From the NCBI GenBank assembly GCA_001600055.1, contig BCIV01000005.1, positions 426,611-490,610 on the forward strand: a DNA stretch of 64,000 bases. The letters run 5' to 3'. Positions within the stretch are counted from its first letter, which is position 1. Each line of letters starts with the position of its first letter. Below the pieces are notes generated by a model, which had not been told where the DNA came from, made no database searches, and saw only the letters and a list, made by a program, of their open reading frames with translations. Both the position numbers and the translations under genes were made by a program. Below are positions 55,690 to 64,000 of this stretch, piece by piece. The stretch is from Filobasidium wieringae. Taxonomy: Eukaryota > Basidiomycota > Tremellomycetes > Filobasidiales > Filobasidiaceae.

Positions 55690-58600
55690 TCAAGTGGTTC
55701 GTCCTAAATCATACAAAAATGAGGTATCGAAAAGCGCGCGTCGTATATTCAACTGTTGGTGATCGCTATCCTGCATCGTGTCCATCAGAGGTGTGTTTTC
55801 CAACGGGAGTGAATAATTTACAGGGTATCCTCTTTCGTTCTCGTTGAAGACGATCTCAAGTAGTGAAGAAATGTCCTCGTCCAGATGAGCGGCAGGCATG
55901 AGCTGGCTGTTGCGCATGTCGTCAAGGCTGGGCTGGCCATTCCCGATTTGAGAGGTTCCCCTCACAGACATGTGTTCGATTTGATCTGTTTCGTCAAAGT
56001 TGTTCTTCCCTCGCGACCACAGAGTCTGCTTGTTTTCGAAAACGGGGACAGGAAGACCTTCAACGGGTGGCGTCTGTCGGCTTCTCTTGGCCGAGCGATC
56101 CCGCTCCATATCATCCCCTTCGAAGGATCGTTTGTGGGATTGATGGCCGGTACTGAGAACGAATAGTATTGTCTTAGCGCGTATGATATCATGGTTGCGG
56201 TAGGATGGACTTACTTTTCTCGACTGCTTTGCTGGGTCAGTCGAGCGTGACATAGCCTTAGCAATTTGTGCACGATGAAAGCCGATTTCTCTGCTCCTCT
56301 CCAAATAGGCTCGAGGTCGAGCAGAATATGGTAGCAGTTTTCAGCTTCGCCGACCATATCCATGGCAAGGTTATAGTCTGTCAACCAGACTGTACACCTC
56401 AACAGGATGGCCGCGCTGATGGTAAGGTAGTGCACAACGAATTGGCAATAGTGAGATGCAGGGATGATCTGCACGACCGTCATGTCAGCTAAAGCCAGCG
56501 ATGCGTTCTAACGCTCGAATCCGCACCTCTTTGATCTTGTCCCCTATCCTGATACACCCTTTGGCTGCACTGACACACTTCATTAGAGCCGTCATATCAT
56601 GAGGCGTGCAGATATTGTCTGGCATGAGGGGACGGTCTGATTTTGGTAAGATTCAGCACGGCAGTTCTAGTGCAACGTTCAAGACGAGCGACCCACGCAG
56701 ATTGATTGTGGTGGCGAACAAGGTTATGCGGCTCAACATCGCCAACAAGAAAGCTCCCTGTCTATCGGGCAGGCTTTCTAGGGACCTGATGCATTCAGGC
56801 CACTCGGCAACCCAATTATCCATCTTCGAATCCAAATACTGCACGGTCTGCTTGAGTACATTCCGATGATCAGGTTGATCGTACGCTCGAATAGCCTGTA
56901 CGGAGTGAGCCGACCGTTCGACTTCTCCAGCGAGCGTATAAAGTCTAGTCAACTCCAGGAATGCGGTCAGGGCACTCGGATGATCGGGCGGGCCAAAGTC
57001 GTCTCGATATTTCGATGATCCTGCAAAGCCCGATGCTGATCATGACGATGGACAGGTCAGGGAACGAGACTCGGCCAGTAAATGATCGTGATACTTACGA
57101 TACTCGACATCGCTAGAATGGTCAATCTGTCAACTCCTCGATACTACACAATTCAATACCTTTTCACTTACGAATCCGCATCGTTACACGCCATCGGGCG
57201 ACCCAGAGTGATGGACAATGACCGATCCAGACCATAAACGCACCACCATACCAATCGACGACGATTCTTCGCCTCTTCCGAGATATCCAGTCGTTCAGGG
57301 CTTCGCTGGAAGCGACGATTCCGGTCAGTGGCACGAACGGAGGATCGAAGCTTGTTAATCTCACGTGAAGACCGATATCCTGAGCCGCTCTACAGGCTTG
57401 ACCGGCCAATAACCATGCCTGAGATAGAGCTAAAGGGGAGAAATACCAGGTCTACTCAAGACCGGTTCGAGATGACGAAGAACCGGTTGATCTTACAGTT
57501 CCAACCTGCCAAAGCGGATGAAACCAGGGCCAATGAGCTGACGCTGTGTGAGACGAGGGACGATTAGTCGCGGTTCACGGTGTAGGGCAAAATCGAATGG
57601 GAGTTACTGTTCCACCGTCATCTCCCTTTGGCAATACCGATCAGTCAATGTTCCTGGTACGAAGAACGCTGCAAGCTCACCTCGAATCGTGCCATAACAA
57701 ATACAAAGTCTGTTCATACAGTTCCAAACCGGCAGTTTGCACTAAACCCACTCCCGCGATCAGTATCACTACATTTCCCTCGAGCCTGTAGAAAAACCGT
57801 TTGACTGACAGCTCCAATCCAATCCTTCCTGTTCACGCATATGATTCCGAACGATCCTCGCCACGGCGGTGAATACGGCAAAGATTGTACTGAGGAACCC
57901 GTTGTCCGTATGGGACGAGGCGATCTCTTTCGAGTCCATTCTAAGGGAACAAGAGGGTGGTGGTTCATGAGCCTTCCAGCCAGTCAACCAATACTCGGGA
58001 GACTTACATCTGGATATATTTCTCCAAGAACGTCGCTCGGTCTAAAATCGGGAACCTAACGTGGAAGCGTCAGTACCCCGATATACCCTGACGTACAAGG
58101 TATCGTCGACTCACGTAGAGTGAAACTGCGTGAAATAGGTCTTTACGAGGAAATCGCAGATCTTTCTCGGTGGGAATTTCGCTTGGGTCACGGAAGGTCT
58201 GTCCGTGGATGAGCCTCAGTGCCGCGTGATGAGGGAGCGGGGAAGAGGAAAGGTGACTTACAACCCTCGAAGTTCCCTGAATTGAGCCTGGTCCACCGAG
58301 AGTAAAGATGGTTGACGATTAGTCCCCCCCTTCCTCCCTCTTCTGAACGGGATATGGCTCACCCAAGGTTTGAAATAAAGATCATCCAGATCGACCCCTT
58401 CCCCCTCTCCCTCCCTTCCCTCCTCACTCTCCCCCTCCACACCCGCACCTTGGGCACCTTGTCCATCCGACCCAGAGATCCGTCCCCGAACCGCCCCCAA
58501 GTTGGACCTGACGTTCCCACCCGGTTGATCCCCCTCCCGATCGTTCCGAAGGGCATCGAACGCGTCGGATAGTAAGAACGTCGCCGGGCCTCCGTGGAAC

Positions 58601-60418
58601 CTACGTTGGTGGGGCGGGGTGGTCGGAGTGATGAACGGGAAGAATAACGGAAGATCAGTCGTCTACGAGATCGATCCGATGGAAGCGGGAAAGGGACAGC
58701 GCGGGAAAGGGACGTACTTCAAATGCCCCCTGTTATCGAGTGCCAACCTCCCACTCAACCTATCCTCCCACCTCCCCGTCTTGCCCTCCTGCGGCCCCCG
58801 ATTCGCCTGATTCGCCTGGTTCGCCGGCGTCGAGGTCATCCCCATCATCCCCGTCGAGCTGAGGGTCGTCCCGTTGACACCCCCGGTACGTTCCGCCATA
58901 GATTCCCCGAGCGGTTGGAAGGTGGAACGGGGTGTAAAGGCCTGGCCTGGGTTTCGGGAAGTCTGGTTCGATGGGTCGCCCTGAGCGTGGGCATGGGCGT
59001 GAGCGTGAAACCGAGCAGGAGCAGGAGCAGCGACGTGATCGGGGAACCCAACCCCATACCCCCCCTCCATCCCCGTTGCGTAACTATACCCCTCATTCTC
59101 CACCCCATACTCGCTCGAAGGGTAAAGATCCGGGCCATGCGAGGGGTAAGTTACGGTGGGACCGTGCGGGTGGTTTGGGGTAGGGTTTGGGGGTTGGGAT
59201 TGAGCCGGGTTGGGCCCGGGGGGGAAGGTTGGGGGTCGGGCGTGATTCGTCCTGGGGGTCTTTGAGGGTGGGATATGAGGGTGGGTGTGCCCGGCGTCGT
59301 TTCCGTTTCCGTTCCTGTTGACGTCGAGGTTGGGGTTGACGGTGCCGTTCCGGTCCACCTGGGTGTATCGGCTAGACCCACTGAGGGATGGAGGAGGGGG
59401 GAGGGAGGTCCAGTGCCCTTCTTCCGGGTGGGTTGGATGAGCTTGGTGAGCGGGGAAGGGGGTTGAGCGGAATGGAGCTGCAGGTTGGGGGCTAATTCGG
59501 GGGGGAAGGATAAGGAGGGGGAGATGGGGAAGGTTATTAGTCGACTTGATATCGGATAGCGAAAGGGTATATTTACGATGATTGTGTCCTTGGAGACGTG
59601 GGGTTCGTGCTCTGAGGATGTTGGTTGGGTTGGAGGAGAGGTGTGTTCCGGATGGACGGGTGGGTCTCTGGGGTTCGATTGGGGAGGTTGGTCTGGACCG
59701 GGTTCGTCGGTGCAAGGGGACCAGAGGAACCGGAAGAAGGAGGAGGAAGGTGATGACCAGGAGCCAACCCAAACCCCCCCTTCCCGGACCCATCTCCCAA
59801 CTCATCTCCCTGTCCATCCACCTCGCCCGCTCTCAAAGGAGCGGACGGGGAGGAAGAGGAACCGGACGGAGGAGCCCATGTCTTGACCAATTCCGCCAGC
59901 GGGAGTAACCCTGTGAGCAGGGATTCGAGTCGGTCCAGACGATGAGAGACGGTGGACGACTGAGCTCGGGATTTGGCGGCGTTGTCGAGTGCTTCAGCGT
60001 CTGCGAGCGCAATGAGTGAGGAGAGGATGAGTGAAGGGAGCGACGGAGGGAGGAGCGTGTACGCACATGAACAATCCTTCTCGTTGAGGGTGCAGAAATC
60101 ACAAGGCAACTTGCCATCGCACTTTATCTTTCTCTTTCTGCAGACTTGACATGCTTTCCACGTTCGGGCCTTGTTCGACTGGGGTTGCGGCTGTTGCTGT
60201 TGCTGTTGCTGTGGCTGCGGGGGGGAGTAGGATGGGGGGAAGGAGGCCGAGCTGGGACGTGGGTGGGTTGGGTTCATCACGGGTGGGTGGAGCAGACTAG
60301 GGAGGGGGAGGGAGGGTAGACTAGGGGGAGTAGGGAAGGGAGGTTGGAGTAGGGGAGGGAGGGAGGGAAGGGAAGGGACGTACGTTGAGGGTTCGAAGGT
60401 GGTTTGATCCGCTGCCAT
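55690..60418 (-). CDS. Zn2Cys6 transcription factor with fungal_trans domain
   Basis: Many exons (about 15). Exon 1 (60418-60067) carries a Pro/Gln-rich start and the binuclear cluster CQVCRKRKIKCDGKLPC-DFC-C, C-x2-C-x6-C-x5-C-x2-C-x6-C, which binds CGG triplets. Then come a long Pro/Asn/Gly-rich linker (58718-59491), a KFHGGPATFLLSDAFDALRN segment, and the regulatory domain: WLLAGQACRAAQDIGLH, ISEEAKNRRRLVWWCVYGLD then RSLSITLGRPMACNDADS, and NLHRPLMPDN. The last exon (about 56170-55690) is polar, with SHKRSFEGDDMERDRSAKRS. One junction near 58115/58055 does not agree in phase in my model. It most likely controls the neighbouring monooxygenases and cupin gene. Confidence 0.85.
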
Positions 60419-60559
60419 CGACGTCGTCGCATCAGCTTCGGATCGGATCTCGGCCCGTTCTGATAACAAAAAGCGACATCAACTCGCTCGACAAGCGACT
60501 CGAACGTTCACTCGACCTCGCCACCTGGCCCAACAACCATCGTCGACGGATCCACCACC
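60419..60559. promoter_or_regulatory. Short divergent promoter between regulator and cupin gene
   Basis: 141 bp between the two ATGs, with several cgg/ccg triplets (gatcggatctcggcccg, gacggatcc). Confidence 0.45.
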
Positions 60560-61670
60560 ATGGCCCTCGCCTTGTTCTTCCCAAACGTACGTCCAGCAGG
60601 CCATCCCACTTCAGATCCTCCCCGTGGACCCGTGCACTGACGATCCCCCGGGCACGCACGCACCCGCAGTACAAACTCACCCCGCCCACTTACGACGCGG
60701 AGGACGGCTCGTACAGTTACTTTGGGGGCGATTTCAAGACGTGGGACGTACCCACATCCACCCCGGGGGAATTCACAAGTCGACAGTTGTTCAAGGCTGG
60801 CTCTCCTCATACCGTGAGTCCCATCGTCCATCGTTGACACACTAGCTCGGATCAACGGCTCATCAGACTCACTCTGCACCCTGCTGCACTCTACGCCGTT
60901 CGCCCTCCTCTAGGGCTCGGGGAGAAACTCCACAGCGACTCCTCCTTACCACTATCACTACTACCAGACCGAACGCTTCCACGTCCTCTCCGGCCAACTC
61001 GCCTACCTCATCGAGGGCCGCACGGGCATCCTCCGACCGGGGGAATCCATCACCACCCCCACCTACCGACGACACACGTTTTGGAACGATCAGACTACGG
61101 GCGGGGATCTGGATGTGCAGATCACCGTCAGTGGGGGGACCAACGACGGGTTCTCGGACGATTTCGTTCATAATTTCTACGGGTACTTGAGCTGTGAGTC
61201 TCCTCCTCTCGTCCTCTCGTCCTCTCGTCCTCTCATCCTCAACCTGAACCTTCCCTTCCCTAGCGGTCACGATGCAAGGGAAAACCCCAAACCCATTCCA
61301 AATGCTCAGGTTCCTCCATTCCGCAGACGTAGCCCTCGCCGACGTCCCCTTCTGCTTCTACCTCGCCCCCGTGGTAAATCTCGTCTTCGGTGAGTCCCGC
61401 CCGCGTTCTTTCCCTTTCCTTCTTTTTGCCTTGTCTTGCCTTTCCTTTCCTGTCCTTTCCTTTTCTTGGGTTTTGTTTTGTTTTGTTAAGTTTCCTCTTC
61501 TTTCGTTTCCTCTTCTTTCGTTTCGTTTCGTTTCCTTTCGTTTGTCTATTGTTCTATGGGGAGAAGGCTGAACCGTTTAACGTACACTTGGCGCGATAGG
61601 GAAATGGGTGGGGCAGTACTTGGCTGGGTATGGGACGAGTTACAAGGTCTTTGATCAGGCGGCCAGGTGA
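60560..61670 (+). CDS. Cupin-domain protein
   Basis: Exons 60560-60586, 60670-60813, 60914-61193, 61264-61389 and 61600-61670 (215 aa). Cupin motif 1 is complete: HYHYYQTERFHVLSG, i.e. HxH-x4-E-x6-G, which binds Fe, Mn or Ni. A second-strand His lies in PTYRRHTFWND. TTGGDLDVQITVSGGTNDGF and VHNFYGYLSS follow. The C-terminal 70 residues contain a hydrophobic stretch (VPFCFYLAPVVNLVF). A dioxygenase, isomerase or decarboxylase role is possible; given two ring hydroxylases nearby, an oxygenase acting on their product is attractive (inference). Confidence 0.8.
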
Positions 61671-63322
61671 GGTCCCGTTCGTGCTGGGGGTGGGAGTGGG
61701 AATGAGGGGGATGGGGAGAGGATGAGGAAGGGGGAAGGCGCGTTGTAGCTTGAGAAATCCCTTTGGTCTATTTTGAAGATCAGATCCGGTTTGGAACGTA
61801 GGAGATCGGGCCCCGAAGTGGGTCGGCTGGGTGGACCGTTCTCAATCGAATGCCTATTCTGAGTAAGGACTGTGATACTGAACGTCGAATCGGGTCCAAC
61901 CGGACTTCTAGCGTCCAAGGATCTTAGTGAGGCTCGGGAACGCCTAGTTTCTGTCGCGGTAGAGAACGCATCAAAATCGTTCATGGGAAACCTAGTGTGA
62001 AGGTTCCTGTCCCATCCATCACACACTCGTCTGATGTTTGATTCGGGCGATATGAGTGAGCAAACGTTGGGTGAGTTTGATCGATGTAGTGGCAGGTGTT
62101 CTCAAAATATATCAGGGACTTGACATGATCGCGTGGTTTAAGTGGGTTTGCCTGTGAGGGCGCGTGCGGGTCAATGGTGGCTTCCGGATCAAAATACCTA
62201 AACTGAGCTTGTAAGGTACGTCGAGCTTGGCTGGTCTTGTACAAATGGCTATGTGCACGTTCTTTATGGGTTTGATGTCTGCATTCTAGCTCACTTCATG
62301 AGCCAGCAGAGGTAATGAACGACGCGCACCGCATAAGACTTGTTGGGATGCACTCGGTATGTCGAGTTTCGGCTTGAAATGCTCGGTCTGAGGAGGGTAG
62401 GATTTGGATGGCTTGGTATGTATGGGTATTGGCTGTCATATGGACAGAAATTGTGCGATGACATCGCAAAAGCCGAGACATCAACGTGGAAGAGCGGTTG
62501 GGACGCGCGACTTTCGAGACCCATGCGACGCCCTTTCGATAAGTTTACGAGGTGTCTGGTCAGCAGGAAGCTCGGACCAAGTGTTCTGTAATTTCTAAAA
62601 ATCAAGAATTGTCCCATTCGATGGATACGGCTCGTCCGGGGCTTCCTATTGTAAAGCACAATACAATACGAGCGTTACTATATCGCGGTGCGTCTTCTCT
62701 AATGGCTCAGGACGTCTCGAATTCATATCCATCGAACCAATCAGCTATACTTGACGGCTGTAAAGAAGAACGCATCCGCTTTACATGAGCGATTGTGTTC
62801 AATTTCATCTCTGTCGGATCTCACCCGAAGTTGGTGACCAATCTCGAGGTATAGGCCTCGGTGCCACATTATGCAGGCAAAACGCATGCAAACTGAATTG
62901 TAACCTTCGATAACCTTCCAATCGAGTTCACGTTACGCTCGAGATGGCTGCGTTGTCGAGAGGTCGCTGTAATCATATCTAGACCTGATGTGCGAGGCTT
63001 CACAATGTTCGATGCTCTCAAGCTCAACCGTACGGAATACTTCGCTGTGTAACCGCACTGTTGAAAGTGGGAGTTGGCTGTTAGGATAGGACAACTAGCA
63101 CGGATACCCCACTTGCTACTGGAACGCGACTATAATCCCATAGATCCTAGATCGGTTTACCTAGTTCGGACTAGCTCACTCAACTTTGTGTATTTTTAGT
63201 TAGATGCGCTAACCTTGCGCTAATAAGGGCTAGATTCGGATGTAGATAGCGGGCATGTGATGGGCTCTGAGGTATCGACTGCGGTACTCTGATATAAGAC
63301 GTCGAAGGGATTCTTTTGGACG
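61671..63322. other. Gene-poor stretch
   Basis: About 1.65 kb. Open frames exist on both strands but lack splice-site support or recognisable domains. No repeats seen. Confidence 0.45.
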
Positions 63323-63742
63323 ATGTTATTTGCAAAGACCTTCTCAGCGCCTTCTCGATATCACTTGGTGAGTGACTTTGGGCAAATTTAAAGTGATGAC
63401 TGAGACTGGTTTCTGATTGCCAATGTCCTGTGAACTCGGACTACAGTCATCGAGACAACTTCGTTCATCTGCTCTCTAAACATGCACCACGAACCCGGCC
63501 CATATTTTACCATGGAACCATACTTTAAATGGTTTGTAACACTACCGCCCAAATATCTCATCGCATACGGCGTCGAGTTCTATACCGCTCCGCTTATCAT
63601 AGGGCATCAAGTCTGGAGATGGACCCATCGTAATTACCTCGCTGGGATCGTAGGCGTCGGGCTTGGGGTCTTGGTCAATACTGGGTGCTTATGGATGTTG
63701 ACGCCGAAAGCTGTGAGAAAGGCTTGTTTCGTGGCTAACTGA
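63323..63742 (+). CDS. Small single-pass membrane protein, possibly mitochondrial
   Basis: Exons 63323-63367 (MLFAKTFSAPSRYHL) and 63455-63742 join in phase (110 aa). Without the first exon the ATG at 63482 gives 86 aa. The C-terminal part reads KWFVTLPPKYLIAYGVEFYT, HQVWRWTHRNY and a membrane segment LAGIVGVGLGVLVNTGCLWML. The first exon looks like a short mitochondrial presequence. Family unknown. Confidence 0.4.
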
Positions 63743-64000
63743 TGCGAGAGACGAATTAAGGAAATCCATGTACGCGTGGGAAAGTCGAAATCTATATCAT
63801 CCTAGATCATGCAGTTTCTGCAAACGTCCCTGTACAAGTGAGGAGGTTGTGGTCACATCGGTCTCCAGTAAACCGATCACAGTAAATCGTCTGATAATGC
63901 GTCCATGTCAACCTGTATCGTCCCCTGGGTCACCTGAGCGGAATCGAAAGCTACCTCAGGGATATCGAGTACTGGCCGCCGGTTATTCAACGAAATAACC
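63743..64000. other. Window end, no gene seen
   Basis: About 260 bp with only short open frames. Confidence 0.4.

Noticed and set aside
56630..56700. Apparent in-frame TGA in the Zn2Cys6 regulator (ELPC, stop, ILPKSDRPLM)
   Set aside because: An intron with a GTGGGT donor and a CAG acceptor removes it and restores the family motif NLHRPLM in phase.
1..64000. CRISPR array, bacterial operons, riboswitches
   Set aside because: None seen. The sequence is eukaryotic with spliced genes; the tandem repeats lack unique spacers.

Overview
The window is fungal and most likely from a basidiomycete. Genes are dense and many are split by short GT-AG introns of about 40-70 nt, often with a CTGAC-like branch point. 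The gene families fit this: a copper-radical glyoxal oxidase, a Zn2Cys6 activator, Rrn11, Lsm3 and Sqt1. A tremellomycete-type yeast is my best guess; that is inference. Exon structures were solved by hand from reading-frame continuity and splice sites, so start and end coordinates are the outer limits of spliced genes.

Layout. 0-6.4 kb holds housekeeping genes (an acidic partial gene, RRN11, an AT-hook protein, LSM3) and two small unknown genes. 6.66-13.39 kb is an AT-richer element bounded by 22-bp terminal inverted repeats. It carries a zinc-finger alpha-kinase, a convergent integrase-type DDE transposase, and a TET/JBP-type 2-oxoglutarate dioxygenase; the kinase and dioxygenase each have one in-frame TGA that looks like a former CGA. 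13.4-19.3 kb is repeat-rich. It holds a second, intact TET/JBP-type dioxygenase, two unknown ORFs, a minisatellite, and a 78-bp tandem array (interrupted by exactly 100 Ns) built from the 5' half of the tRNA-Pro gene that ends it.

20-46 kb returns to ordinary genes: SQT1, an M3 metallopeptidase, a very large acidic protein, a 19-exon glyoxal oxidase with 5-nt and 7-nt exons, a SAC3-like protein, a C3HC zinc-finger (Rsm1/NIPA) protein, a DUF1749 hydrolase, a nitrilase, two small membrane proteins and an alpha/beta hydrolase. 47-61.7 kb looks like a small catabolic cluster: an MFS anion transporter, two FAD monooxygenases (salicylate-hydroxylase-like and phenol-hydroxylase-like) on a divergent promoter, a Zn2Cys6 regulator, and a cupin protein divergent from the regulator. 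Aromatic uptake and hydroxylation under local control is the natural reading, but the substrate is not visible. The last 2.3 kb holds one doubtful small gene.

The most unusual feature is the composite element. It pairs a probable DNA-base-oxidising enzyme and a protein kinase with a transposase, and a second TET/JBP gene lies about 2 kb beyond its right end.
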